A DNA stretch of 64,000 bases from Subtercola boreus. Its GTDB lineage: Bacteria; Actinomycetota; Actinomycetes; Actinomycetales; Microbacteriaceae. Shown piece by piece: positions 6,815 to 15,605 of the stretch. The stretch spans positions 1 through 64,000 of the forward strand of contig NZ_NBXB01000041.1 in assembly GCF_003399635.1 (NCBI RefSeq), given 5' to 3'. Under the pieces are notes generated by a model that saw nothing but the letters and a program-made list of their open reading frames with translations, was not told where the DNA came from and made no database searches. The position numbers were made by a program, and so were the translations under genes. Numbering within the stretch: position 1 is the stretch's first letter; every line of letters begins with the position of its first letter.

Positions 6815-8674
6815 TCACACGTGCGGCACGAACGCCTGCCACGCAACCCGCCGCGAGGCCCGCGGATCGCGCTCGACCCGATCCGAAGCGTCGATCACGA
6901 GGGTCCGCCGCGACCGTTCATCGTAGAGCGGCCACTCGATCACGTTGGTCGCCACACCTCGGCTCGCGCCCGGCAACCACGCGCCGAACCCCGCCCGCGC
7001 ACCGCCCCCGTCCGATGCCAGCACAGCACCCCGATCATCCACATCCGAGGCCCGCACAGCACCCCGAACATCCACACCTCCCAGAGGTGCACCACCCCGA
7101 ACCCCTGCCTCCCCGGCCGGCCCACGAACCCCTCCGACCGACCCCGTGTACGCGAAGCGCACCCAGTACTCACGCATCCGTGCCCCCGCAGCCAGGAACG
7201 ACCGACGCCCGCCGAGCAGCGTCATCGTGCGCCCGAACGCCCCGCCCATCCGGTCGAACAGCGCAAACAGTTCGAGCCCGTGGGTCGCATCGAATCCCGC
7301 CAGCCGCACCAGCCGCGGCGCAATGTCGAACCGGTAGAAGTACACCGGGGCGTACCGCGCATGCCGCTCCGCCACCTTCACCGTCGGATACCAGAACGCG
7401 AAATCCCCACCGAAGTCCGCGGCAGCCCGCCGCACCGGCAGGCCCGGATACTCGGCCTTGATCGCCTTCCGCGCCTTCTTCTTCGTGTTCGCGAAGATCG
7501 CCCGGATGCGCTTGGGCGTCGTCGCCAGAATGTCGAGCCTGCCGCTGAACAGCGATCCCTCGCGGTCGTTGGTGCCGATGATCAGCGGCACCGGATGCGC
7601 GCGCCCTGCCTTGAACGCGTCGAGCGGGCGCTCGGGCAGGAAGTCGCCGTCGATCACCGGGCACAGCGCGATCGTGCCCGGGTGCAGGTCGGGCGCAGTC
7701 GTCGTCAGGGCATCCGAGGCCCGAACGAGGTCCCGCCAGTCGGCCGTCACCAACAGCTCGCCGGCATCCTCGGCGCTGGTGTTCTCGACACTGTCGTTCG
7801 CGACCCGCGCGCTCAGCAGCTCCACGAACTCCGAGGCCCACAGCCGCGTCTGGGACGGCGGATATACAGCGTTCGTGGGTGAGCTCTGCGCGATGGCGCG
7901 CGCGAAGAGTCCGGATGCCCGGGGCACCGTCATCAGTGTCGTCACTGCATTGGCGCCGGCCGACTCCCCGAACAGCGTGACTCGGCCCGGGTCGCCTCCG
8001 AAGGCACGGATGTTCGCCGCCACCCATTCGAGCGCAGCGACGCAGTCCTTGAGCCCCAGGTTGTTCTCGATCGTGCGCTCTGGCGTGGAGTACTCGGTGA
8101 AGTCGAGGAATCCCAAGGCACCGAGACGGTAGTTGAAGCTCACGTAGACGACGTTTCCCTGCCGCACGAGAGTGTCGCCGTTGTGCGGCACCTCCGCCGA
8201 CGATCCCACGCTGTACGCGCCGCCGTGGATGAACATCATCACCGGCAGCAGGGGTTCCGGATGCCCGGATCCGCCGGCCTCGGGCATCCGCACGCCATCC
8301 GCCCCACCCTGCGGTGCCATTCGTGTTCCCCGCCCGACCGGCCTCACCACGTTCAGGGTCAGGCAGTCCTCGCTCATCGCCGCATTCTTCGCGGCACCGA
8401 TGAAGTTGCCCTCGCGGGACTGCGGGGCGACCGCCCCGAAACCGCGCGCATCGCGCACCCCGAACCAGGGCTCAGGCGCGCGCGGTGCCCGAAATCGCAG
8501 CTCCCCCACCGGTGCCCGTGCATAAGGCAGCCCGCGCCACGTCTCGACCCCGTGCTCCCGGATGCCGCGGGCGACACCCTGCGCAGTCGTGACCTCGAGC
8601 GCGCCCGGAGTGCGGGCACCCGAACCCTCGCGTTCGCGGCCGGGGCGCGATCTCGGCTGGCGCAGTGTGGGCAT
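6815..8674 (-). CDS. Type-B carboxylesterase
   Basis: 619 residues. Landmarks are EDCLTLNV near residue 108, the oxyanion-hole segment FIHGGAY near 148, and the nucleophile elbow GESAGA near 231, all diagnostic of type-B carboxylesterases/lipases (alpha/beta hydrolase fold). The catalytic Glu and His lie further on, the His probably in DATHGLELFALF. Near residues 485-550 is a Gly/Val/Arg/Asp-rich insert with repeated GGVDVRGAV/DVDDRGAVLAS phrases, followed by the normal C-terminal WPLYDERSRRTLVID. No signal peptide is evident, so it is probably cytoplasmic. It stands alone and its substrate is unknown. Confidence 0.85.
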   Translation of the reverse strand: MPTLRQPRSRPGREREGSGARTPGALEVTTAQGVARGIREHGVETWRGLPYARAPVGELRFRAPRAPEPWFGVRDARGFGAVAPQSREGNFIGAAKNAAMSEDCLTLNVVRPVGRGTRMAPQGGADGVRMPEAGGSGHPEPLLPVMMFIHGGAYSVGSSAEVPHNGDTLVRQGNVVYVSFNYRLGALGFLDFTEYSTPERTIENNLGLKDCVAALEWVAANIRAFGGDPGRVTLFGESAGANAVTTLMTVPRASGLFARAIAQSSPTNAVYPPSQTRLWASEFVELLSARVANDSVENTSAEDAGELLVTADWRDLVRASDALTTTAPDLHPGTIALCPVIDGDFLPERPLDAFKAGRAHPVPLIIGTNDREGSLFSGRLDILATTPKRIRAIFANTKKKARKAIKAEYPGLPVRRAAADFGGDFAFWYPTVKVAERHARYAPVYFYRFDIAPRLVRLAGFDATHGLELFALFDRMGGAFGRTMTLLGGRRSFLAAGARMREYWVRFAYTGSVGGVRGPAGEAGVRGGAPLGGVDVRGAVRASDVDDRGAVLASDGGGARAGFGAWLPGASRGVATNVIEWPLYDERSRRTLVIDASDRVERDPRASRRVAWQAFVPHV

Positions 8675-8868
8675 GCTGCGATGCTAACCCGGCGAGGTGA
8701 ACGCCTGCTGCAGCCGCCGGACGGGTCCGTTCCGCTGCGGATCGCAGGGAACGCCATACCGACATCGGCCGAACGTCAGGACCGGACACGAACGGCAGGA
8801 TTCGAGCATCCAATACAGCCCTTCGACTGGCGCGATCCTCCCCTTCCTTTCATGTCTAGTGCGCTCTT

Positions 8869-8896
8869 GCGTGACTTGCCTAGGGCGATCTAGTCT
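8869..8896 (+). promoter_or_regulatory. Candidate leaderless promoter for hicA
   Basis: TTGCGT (8869-8874) and TAGTCT (8891-8896) are 16 bases apart, and the GTG of hicA begins 7 bases after the -10. That spacing predicts transcription starting at the start codon itself, a common arrangement in actinobacteria. No ribosome binding site precedes the GTG, which agrees. Confidence 0.4.
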
Positions 8897-8902
8897 CCTA
8901 CT

Positions 8903-9097
8903 GTGAAAAGTCGCGATCTTGACAAAAGAATCAGACAGCTCGCCAAGACCGCTGGCGCGAGTGTGCTGTTCGACAATGGAGGAAAGCACGACGTGTTCAC
9001 GGTCAACGGAACCCTGGTCGTCGTCCCGAGACACAGTGAGATCGGCGAGATGCTCGCTCGCACCATCATCAAGCAAGTAATGGAGGCAGCGAAATGA
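8903..9097 (+). CDS. hicA: HicA-like mRNA interferase toxin
   Basis: 64 residues from a GTG at 8903. The segment GGKHDVFTVNG near 27-37 holds the conserved His of HicA, and VVPRHSEIGEMLARTIIKQV near 40-60 matches the P-x-H-x-x-E/K-x-x-x-x-T-x-x-x-I-x-K-Q pattern of the family. HicA folds like a double-stranded-RNA-binding domain and cuts mRNA when free. Its stop overlaps the next start by 4 bases (ATGA), so toxin comes first and antitoxin is translationally coupled, the usual order for hicAB. Confidence 0.8.
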   Translation: MKSRDLDKRIRQLAKTAGASVLFDNGGKHDVFTVNGTLVVVPRHSEIGEMLARTIIKQVMEAAK

Positions 9098-9468
9098 CCG
9101 ACTTCACGGCGCGTGTGGTGCGCGACGGCAAATTCTGGTTCATCACCGTCGATGGCGTCGACGGCGCAACGCAGGCCCGAACCGTTCGCGAGATCGAGCC
9201 CATGGCGCGCGACTACATCTCGATCATGCTGGGCCTTCCTGAGTCAGAGATCATGCTCGCAACGCATATCCAGCTCCCCGCGGGCGCCCAGGCCCACCTC
9301 GACCGAATGGCAGCCCTGCGACGGGAATCGGCACGCGCCCAGACGGAGGCGGCCGAGGAGTCCCGGAGTGCCGCCCGAGAACTGAAGGCATCCGGGCTGA
9401 CAACGCGGGAGGTCGGCAGTCTCATGGGCGTCTCTCACCAGCGCGCGCACCAGCTGCTCTCGGCCTGA
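9094..9468 (+). CDS. hicB: HicB-like antitoxin
   Basis: 124 residues. The N-terminal part (FWFITVDGVDGATQARTVRE) has the HicB partial RNase-H-like pattern that plugs HicA. The C-terminal part, GLTTREVGSLMGVSHQRAHQ, is a helix-turn-helix, so the protein probably also represses its own promoter. A helical linker rich in Arg, Ala and Glu joins them. The 4-base overlap with hicA and lack of other neighbours support a self-contained type II toxin-antitoxin pair. Confidence 0.75.
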   Translation: MTDFTARVVRDGKFWFITVDGVDGATQARTVREIEPMARDYISIMLGLPESEIMLATHIQLPAGAQAHLDRMAALRRESARAQTEAAEESRSAARELKASGLTTREVGSLMGVSHQRAHQLLSA

Positions 9469-9497
9469 CTCACGACCAGAGCCGGGCTTGCCTAACG

Positions 9498-10190
9498 TCA
9501 GTAGAGGATGAACTGCGCCGTCGCCGCCGAGGCGATGCCGTCCACCGAGACGGTGAGGTGGTACGAGGCGCCGCCTGCGGGAACCGCTGCCTGGGTGCCC
9601 GCACACGTCGACGGCGACGAGCGCACCCTGTTCCAGGCGAAGGGCGTCGACGTCACGACCACGCCCGGCTCGAGCATGGCGGGGGTGTCGGAGGGGGCGC
9701 TCTGGCAGTCGGTCGACACCCAGTACGTCTCGGTGCCGCTGGTGATCGTGTAGACCTGCTTCGACGTGCCGGCGTTTATTGTGCAGGCCGTGGATCCGGT
9801 GTTGACGATGCTGAACGAGAGCTGGGGCCCTGAGCCAGCGGCATAGTTGCTCGCGTCGGTGATAGCGGTGACCGTGATGTTTCCGGCGGCGCAGGCGGCC
9901 GAACCGTCGGCGGCGGCGCCCGCTGCAGCGCCGGTCGATGACGGATCGGCAGGTGATCCTGTGGACGCGACATCCGGAGCCCCCGCGGTGCCCGTTGCGG
10001 CCGCAGCGCCGTTCGGAACGGCAGACTGCTGGTTGCCCACCGGCGTCGTACCTCCACCGGAACCCGGCTTCAGGATGACCAGCAGCACGACCACGACCAC
10101 GACGACCACGACGAGAATCCCCAGCAGCAGAACGGCCCGCCGTCTGCGGTAGACCTTCGGCGAGTGTCGACGGGGCGGCGGTGTGGTCAT
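9498..10190 (-). CDS. Membrane-anchored exported protein of unknown function
   Basis: 230 residues from ATG at 10188-10190. After a basic Pro-rich start (TPPPRRHSPKVYRRRR) comes one strong membrane helix near residues 18-42 that includes ten consecutive valines. A Ser/Ala/Gly/Thr-rich linker of about 60 residues follows, then a domain of about 130 residues with four Cys that could form two disulfides (CTINAG, CQSAP, CAGT). The exported domain recalls the DUF4232-type beta-sandwich of actinobacterial lipoproteins, with less than certain match. The gene faces hicB and precedes ptsI on the same strand after a 65-base gap. Confidence 0.6.
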   Translation of the reverse strand: MTTPPPRRHSPKVYRRRRAVLLLGILVVVVVVVVVLLVILKPGSGGGTTPVGNQQSAVPNGAAAATGTAGAPDVASTGSPADPSSTGAAAGAAADGSAACAAGNITVTAITDASNYAAGSGPQLSFSIVNTGSTACTINAGTSKQVYTITSGTETYWVSTDCQSAPSDTPAMLEPGVVVTSTPFAWNRVRSSPSTCAGTQAAVPAGGASYHLTVSVDGIASAATAQFILY

Positions 10191-10255
10191 GGGGAAAGGG
10201 TACCTGCCACGTCTGACAGGCTCCGCGACATCGCTGGCGTGCCCGCGAAAGAGCC

Positions 10256-12028
10256 CTACCCGACCGCGTTCGCGGCGGCGAGCCTCGTCACCGCGATGCG
10301 GGCCCGCGAGGCAGAGGTCGCCTTCAGCGCTGCGCGCGCGAGCGCCTCGGCCTCCGCTGTGGTGTGCCGGGCGAGTTCGGCCCGCACGTCGGCGATGGCC
10401 GCCGGCGTCATCGAGAGGGAGGTGACGCCGAGCCCGACGAGCACGACGGCGAGCAGGGGATCCGCGGCGGCCTCGCCGCACACGCCGACCGGCTTTCCGG
10501 CGTCCAGACCGGCCCGCCCGAGCATCCCGACGAGGCGGAGCACCGCCGGATGCCACGGATCCTGCAGGTTCGCGACGGAGCCGAGCAGGCGGTCGGCGGC
10601 GAGGGTGTACTGGGTGAGGTCGTTCGTTCCGATGCTGACGAAGTCGGCCGTCTCGAAGATCTGGTCGGCGACGAGCGCAGACGAGGGAACCTCGGCCATC
10701 ACGCCGGCGACCTGGATGCCGAGCTCCCGGGCGACGGTGGTGAAGTACTCGGAGTCGTCGGCATCGGCGACCATCGGCGCCATCACCCAGAGGTCGACGC
10801 GACCGGCGCCGGGCGCACCCGCGGCCGCGCCGGCACCCGCCGCGCGACCAGCGCCACCGTCCGCCGCGCCGCTCCCGTGGCGCCCCGCGCCGAGCACCCC
10901 GGCACCGTTCACCGCCTCCTCAGCACGCGCGAGCGCCGTCAGCTGGTCGATCAGGATCTGTTCGCTCGCCCGCAGCGCACGAATCCCCCGGAGCCCGAGC
11001 GCCGGGTTCTCCTCCGGTGCGTCGTTCAGGAAGCTGAGCGGCTTGTCGGCGCCCGCATCGAGCACGCGTACGACCACCTTCTTGCCGACGAAAGCGCGAA
11101 GCATCCGCTGGTATTCGACGAACTGTTCGTCGACCGTCGGCGCGACGCTCGCGTCGAGAAAGAGGAACTCCGTGCGGAACAGCCCGACGCCCTCCGCGCC
11201 GGCGGCCAGCGCCTCGGCAGCGCCGTCGGCCGAGCCGAGGTTCGCGAGCAGCGGGATGGCCGTGCCGTCGGCGAGCGCGCCGGGTGTCAGGGGGGCCGCG
11301 GCGAGGCTCGCGCGTTCGGCGAGGCGCTGGCGGGCATCCTGGACGTCGCCGTCGGAGGGTGACGTGTCGACGGTGCCGGCCGCAGCATCCAGAACCACGA
11401 ACGTGCCGTCGACGATGTTCTCGGCTCCCTCGACCCCCACGATGGCAGGAATCGACTTCGACCTAGCCAGGATCGCAGTGTGCGAGGTCGGCCCGCCCTC
11501 GCGCGTGATCAGCCCGAGAACCTTCCCGAGGTCGAGCAGCGCCGTGTCGGCGGGGGCGAGGTCGTGGGCGACGAGGATGAACGGCGCGTCGGACTCGGGG
11601 ATGCCCGGCGCCGGCACCCCACGGAGATGCGCGATCACGCGGCGGGAGACATCGTCGAGGTCGGTCGCGCGCTCGGCCATGTAACCGCCCATCTGAACGA
11701 GCAGGTCGCGAAACCCGGCGTACGCCTCGAACACCGCGCGCTCGGCGGTCCTGCCGTCGCCGAGCCGGGCCTCAATGTCCTCGACGATGGTGGGGTCGGC
11801 GGCCATCAGGGCCTGGGCGTTCAGAACGTCCTGCGCCTGGCCACCGGCCTTCTCGCCACGCGCCTCGAGGTCGGCTGAGACAGCGGCCAAGGCGGCCTGC
11901 ACTCGCGCGGAAGCCTCGGGCTGCGGCTCTGTGGCGACCTCGTCGATCGGCTCGGCGAGAGGTTCGGGCATCCGCAGTGTCGGGCCCACAGCAACCGACC
12001 GACCGACTCCGACACCGTTCAACACCAT
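10256..12028 (-). CDS. ptsI: Phosphoenolpyruvate-protein phosphotransferase (PTS enzyme I)
   Basis: 590 residues. Enzyme I moves phosphate from PEP to HPr at the head of the sugar PTS. The active-site His is His183 in GGPTSHTAIL. The PEP-binding barrel shows GLFRTEFLFLD, DAGADKPLSFL, ENPALGLRGIR and ASIGTND-type SIGTNDLTQY. The Cys of the C-terminal GVCGEAAAD is present. Near residues 410-440 a Gly/Ala-rich low-complexity insert (GAGAAAGAPGAG) interrupts the barrel, ahead of VDLWVMAPMV. The ATG at 12028 follows a good ribosome binding site (AAGGAG). No HPr gene is adjacent in this window. Confidence 0.93.
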   Translation of the reverse strand: MVLNGVGVGRSVAVGPTLRMPEPLAEPIDEVATEPQPEASARVQAALAAVSADLEARGEKAGGQAQDVLNAQALMAADPTIVEDIEARLGDGRTAERAVFEAYAGFRDLLVQMGGYMAERATDLDDVSRRVIAHLRGVPAPGIPESDAPFILVAHDLAPADTALLDLGKVLGLITREGGPTSHTAILARSKSIPAIVGVEGAENIVDGTFVVLDAAAGTVDTSPSDGDVQDARQRLAERASLAAAPLTPGALADGTAIPLLANLGSADGAAEALAAGAEGVGLFRTEFLFLDASVAPTVDEQFVEYQRMLRAFVGKKVVVRVLDAGADKPLSFLNDAPEENPALGLRGIRALRASEQILIDQLTALARAEEAVNGAGVLGAGRHGSGAADGGAGRAAGAGAAAGAPGAGRVDLWVMAPMVADADDSEYFTTVARELGIQVAGVMAEVPSSALVADQIFETADFVSIGTNDLTQYTLAADRLLGSVANLQDPWHPAVLRLVGMLGRAGLDAGKPVGVCGEAAADPLLAVVLVGLGVTSLSMTPAAIADVRAELARHTTAEAEALARAALKATSASRARIAVTRLAAANAVG

Positions 12029-12222
12029 CGTGATCTCCTTCGACCGGCAGGCAGTGCTGCGTCCGTCGTCTCCAGAGTAGTGCTGTGGATGATCTGGCGG
12101 CCCGCTCCGCACCTCTGCACGTTCCGGCGCCCATCCGCAACCCTCTCGGCTCCGTGAATATCCGAACCTAGGCTCGAACACGACACAACACGAACGTGAA
12201 CGTGAACTCGAAAGGCGGACCC

Positions 12223-12630
12223 ATGTCACAGGAATCCAACATCGAAGCCCAGCAGAAGTTCGGCGAAGCGGTGAACAGCCGCGACTTCGCCGCCTTCGAC
12301 GAACTCGTCGCGGCGGATTGCGTCGACAACGATCCGGCACCCGGCCAGGTCGCCGGCCCCGAAGGCTACAAGACGTTCTTCGGCGAACTCGCCACGGCTT
12401 TCCCCGACTTCGCGCTGGAGGTCGAGCGGCTCGTCGCAAACGACACCGATGTGTCATTCGCCTACACAGCGACGGGCACCCACCAGGGGCCGCTGATGGG
12501 TCACGAGGCGACCGGACGGAAGGTGACGTTCCGGGGGCTGCAGATCAGCCGGTTCGAGGGCGGCAAGATGGTCGAACGCTGGGGAAGCAGCGACCAGCTT
12601 GGGCTGCTGCAACAGCTCGGTCTCGCGTAG
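12223..12630 (+). CDS. SnoaL-like ester cyclase / polyketide cyclase-fold protein
   Basis: 135 residues from ATG at 12223, which follows AAGGCGG. The pattern NSRDFAAFDELVAADCVDND...FFGELATAFPDFALEVERLVA...TGTHQGPLMGHEATGRKVTF is that of the SnoaL-like ester cyclase family (NTF2-like fold). Members of this shape are common stand-alone proteins of unknown substrate in actinobacteria. It is divergent from ptsI across a 194-base shared promoter region. It is not obviously linked to the operon that starts 111 bases downstream. Confidence 0.75.
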   Translation: MSQESNIEAQQKFGEAVNSRDFAAFDELVAADCVDNDPAPGQVAGPEGYKTFFGELATAFPDFALEVERLVANDTDVSFAYTATGTHQGPLMGHEATGRKVTFRGLQISRFEGGKMVERWGSSDQLGLLQQLGLA

Positions 12631-12741
12631 AGCTGCTCCGCCCCTCAGAGCGCGTGCCTGACAAATTCTCAGCTTACGAGGTCGGGAGCATCTAGACTGT
12701 TCCCGGGGATGATCGATGCGGCATTCCCGGGAGGAGATCGC

Positions 12742-14499
12742 TTGTCCAGGCAGAACCCCCGGGCATCCAGAACCGGATCGGCATCTGGCCCATCGCGCCC
12801 GCACTACTCGCGGCCGGGGCGGCTGCTTCGCCAGGCGGTGCTGCGCCTCTCGACGGCGATCGTCACGGCGTTCTACGGCGTCTACCGGCTGCATCCCGTG
12901 CTCTGGCGCTTCACCGCCCGGCACTACCACCCGTCGTTCGAGCGGTTCGCCCGCTGGAACGCGTGGGCCATCTGCCAGCAGGCCTACCTCGACGTTCCCG
13001 CCTATCGCCGGTACCTCGACGAGCACGACTTCGTCTTCGACTGGTGGAATCTGTCGTCGTACCAGCCGACGTCGAAGAAGGAGTACGTCGACCGCTACTC
13101 CGAGGAGGAACGCTGCTGGAACGGTGAGATCGTCACCGTCGGAACCGTCGTCGACGAGTCGAGTGGATCCAGCGGCAAGCCCTACAACTGGATGCGCTCC
13201 AAAGACGAGCTCGACACCGTGCACAAGAACGTCGCCGGCTACATCACCCTCCTGTTCGGCAGCCGCAGACTCTTCTGCATCAACGCGTTCTCGATGGGGG
13301 CCTGGGCGACCGGCACGAACACCGGCCAGGCGATGTCGAAGATCGCGATGGTGAAGAACACCGGGCCGGACATCGACAAGATCGTCGACACACTCGCCCA
13401 CTTCGGCCCCGGGTACACCTACCTGATCAGCGCCTATCCCCCGTTCCTGAAGCACCTGCGCGACCGGCTCGACGCGGAGGGGTTCGACTGGGACGCCTAT
13501 GAGCTCAACGGTTTCGTGGGCGGTGAAGCTCTCACCGAGGGCCTCAGGGACTACATCGAGAAACGCTTTGTGCGGGTGTACTCGGGCTACGGGGCATCCG
13601 ACCTGACCATCGGAATGGCCGGTGAGAGCGACCTCTCGGTGTGGCTGCGGCGCAGCCTCGTGGCCAACAGCGACCTGCGGGCGCTCGTGCTCGGGCCGGA
13701 TGAGGACCGCACGCCGATGGTGTTCCAGTACAACCCGCTCGAGACGTACCTCGAGACGACCGCCGAGGGCGAACTGCTGGTGACGCTCAACTCGACCGCG
13801 ATCATGAGCCCCAAAGTGCGCTACAACATCGGTGACGAGGCGGCCATCGTGACGTTCCCCGAGATGCTGGCGTTGGTCGGGCAGTTCCCGCGGCTCGCGC
13901 TCGCCTTCGAGCGGGCGTTCGCATCCCAGCGCATGAAGTTGCCGTTCGTGCTGCTCTTCGGGCGGAAAGATTCCACGATTTCGTACATGGGCGCGAACAT
14001 CTACCCGATCGACGTGGAGAACGGGCTCTACCTCGACAATCCGTTCGCCTCCAACATCGAGTCGTTCAAGCTCAGCCTGCTCGACATCGGGGGGCTCGAG
14101 CAGCGGCCCGTCATCCACCTGCAGCTGCGGTCCGGCGCAACGCTTGCTCCGGATGACCGGCAGAGGCTTCGCGAGGCATCGGCGTCGGGCGTGCTGCGGC
14201 ACCTCGCAAGCGTCTCGCGCGATATCGCGCAGTCGCTCGAAGAGGATCCGACCGCCGCCGACGTGCGCATCGAGGTGCACGACCACGGCACGGGCGTGTT
14301 CGTGCACGGGTCGTCGAAGATCAAGAACGTGTACCTCGTGGACGCCGCGGACCGCGGTGGGGTGGGTGGTGGTGCGGGCGCGGGCGCGGGCGCAAGCGGC
14401 GGTAGTGCGGGTGGCGCGAGCGCGAGCGGCGCACTCGGCGCCGGCGCGGGCGTAGGTGGCACGGGTGCGAGTGGCGCGGGTGGCAGCGGGGGCGGATGA
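12742..14499 (+). CDS. PaaK/CoF-synthetase-like adenylating enzyme, first gene of a five-gene operon
   Basis: 585 residues if it starts at the TTG at 12742, which sits 5 bases after a strong GGGAGGAG site; an ATG at 12709 in frame lacks such a site. The motifs DESSGSSGKPYNW (phosphate-binding loop), GYGASDLTIGMAGE, RYNIGDEA and FGRKDSTISYMGANIYPIDV are those of the phenylacetate-CoA ligase/CapK branch of AMP-forming enzymes. The N-terminal 150 residues with HPVLWRFTARHYHP and DFVFDWWNLSSYQPTSKKEY also fit. The last 45 residues are almost only Gly, Ala and Ser, encoded by GCGGGCGCG-like DNA. It overlaps the next gene by 4 bases. The acid it activates is unknown. Confidence 0.75.
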   Translation: MSRQNPRASRTGSASGPSRPHYSRPGRLLRQAVLRLSTAIVTAFYGVYRLHPVLWRFTARHYHPSFERFARWNAWAICQQAYLDVPAYRRYLDEHDFVFDWWNLSSYQPTSKKEYVDRYSEEERCWNGEIVTVGTVVDESSGSSGKPYNWMRSKDELDTVHKNVAGYITLLFGSRRLFCINAFSMGAWATGTNTGQAMSKIAMVKNTGPDIDKIVDTLAHFGPGYTYLISAYPPFLKHLRDRLDAEGFDWDAYELNGFVGGEALTEGLRDYIEKRFVRVYSGYGASDLTIGMAGESDLSVWLRRSLVANSDLRALVLGPDEDRTPMVFQYNPLETYLETTAEGELLVTLNSTAIMSPKVRYNIGDEAAIVTFPEMLALVGQFPRLALAFERAFASQRMKLPFVLLFGRKDSTISYMGANIYPIDVENGLYLDNPFASNIESFKLSLLDIGGLEQRPVIHLQLRSGATLAPDDRQRLREASASGVLRHLASVSRDIAQSLEEDPTAADVRIEVHDHGTGVFVHGSSKIKNVYLVDAADRGGVGGGAGAGAGASGGSAGGASASGALGAGAGVGGTGASGAGGSGGG

Positions 14500-15605
14500 G
14501 GACGACCGACTTCTCGCGGGCACCGAAACAGGGGCGGGCCCAGGCGATGGTCGTTGTGGAGACCGCCCTCAGGCCACATGCGCCGCACGGCGCTGCCCGG
14601 GCCTCGAAGGCCATCGCCGCGTCGCCGGCCGAGATTGCAGCGGAGCTGCGGCGAGCGCCCGGCCACATCTGGTCGAAACGGTTCACGCGGCGGGGGATCT
14701 CGGCGGGGGTCGTCGCCTGCTTCGCCACCCCCGGCGACGCCGTTGCCGCCACCGACGCACTCCGCCGAGCGGTATTGGGGGCCGCGACATCCATGACCGT
14801 GCTGGTCGCCGACCCGAACGGGTACAGCAACGGGGTCTGGCGCGCCGAAGGCAACGTGATGGCGCACATCCCGACCTTCACCCCCACCTCCGTCGAGGCC
14901 GGGCGCGGAACCCCTGGCCCGCCCGTCGCCCGCCCCACCGCACCCATCGCAGCCACGTCGGCGGGCGATCGACATACCGAAAATGGTCGGTATCCTCGCT
15001 CCAAACCGACAATTTTCGGTATCTCGATGGGGAAGCGGCGGGGGGAGGCGACGGTGCGAGCGGGAGGGCGGCCAGCGGGGGCGGCGGAGCAGGCGCAGGC
15101 GGCGGGGACTGCGGAGGCGGCGCGCCCGGTGACGGATGCCCGTGCCATGTTCATCGGGGCGACCAAGTATCGCGGGCCGCGGGCACTGGTTCAGTTGTCG
15201 CGCACCTGGTATCCGATGGTGGCGCGCATGCAGACGCTCCGCGGCTACGTCTGGCACACCGTGTACTGGGAACCGCCCTTCACCCTCGGAACCCTCGCCT
15301 TCTTCGCCACGCGCGACGATCTGCTGTCGTTCGCCAGGCTTCCGGCCCATCGCACGCTCATGCAGTGGATCACCCGCGGCACCAGGAACGGCACGGGTGG
15401 CTACATCCGCCTGCACCTCGCCCCCGATGAGGCCCCTGCCGACAGCGCGGCGCACCCGACCACCCCGGGGCCACCCGCACCCCCGACACCGACCACCCCG
15501 CAGCCACCCGCGCCCCGGCCACCGACAAACCCGCAGCCACCCGCGCCCCCGACACAGACAAACCCGCAGCCACCCGCGCCCCGCGCCGACGGGGACGCCC
15601 GATGA
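14496..15605 (+). CDS. Two-domain protein of unknown function with a hairpin repeat in its linker
   Basis: 369 residues. Residues 15-135 and 205-310 both look like compact alpha/beta domains with similar endings (WRAEGNVMAHIPTFTP; YIRLHLAPDE); the second, with VWHTVYWEPPFTLGTLAFFA, recalls ferredoxin-like or dimeric alpha-beta-barrel monooxygenase-type folds, but I cannot name a family. The linker (about 136-205) is Pro/Ala/Gly-rich and contains DRHTENGRYPRSKPTIFGIS, which is simply the translation of a class A hairpin (14968-15028). The C-terminal 55 residues are a PPAP/PTTPQPPAPRP-type Pro-rich tail built from short repeats. ATGA overlaps join it to both neighbours. Confidence 0.6.
   Translation: MRTTDFSRAPKQGRAQAMVVVETALRPHAPHGAARASKAIAASPAEIAAELRRAPGHIWSKRFTRRGISAGVVACFATPGDAVAATDALRRAVLGAATSMTVLVADPNGYSNGVWRAEGNVMAHIPTFTPTSVEAGRGTPGPPVARPTAPIAATSAGDRHTENGRYPRSKPTIFGISMGKRRGEATVRAGGRPAGAAEQAQAAGTAEAARPVTDARAMFIGATKYRGPRALVQLSRTWYPMVARMQTLRGYVWHTVYWEPPFTLGTLAFFATRDDLLSFARLPAHRTLMQWITRGTRNGTGGYIRLHLAPDEAPADSAAHPTTPGPPAPPTPTTPQPPAPRPPTNPQPPAPPTQTNPQPPAPRADGDAR
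14968..15028. repeat. Class A hairpin inside a coding sequence
   Basis: 23-bp arms (14968-14990 and 15006-15028) with two mismatches and a 15-base loop. Outer ends read ATCGA/TCGAT and inner ends GTCGG/CCGAC, as at 26466-26526; the outer ends are also shared with 27500-27560. Here it lies in frame within the interdomain linker of the two-domain protein. Confidence 0.75.
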
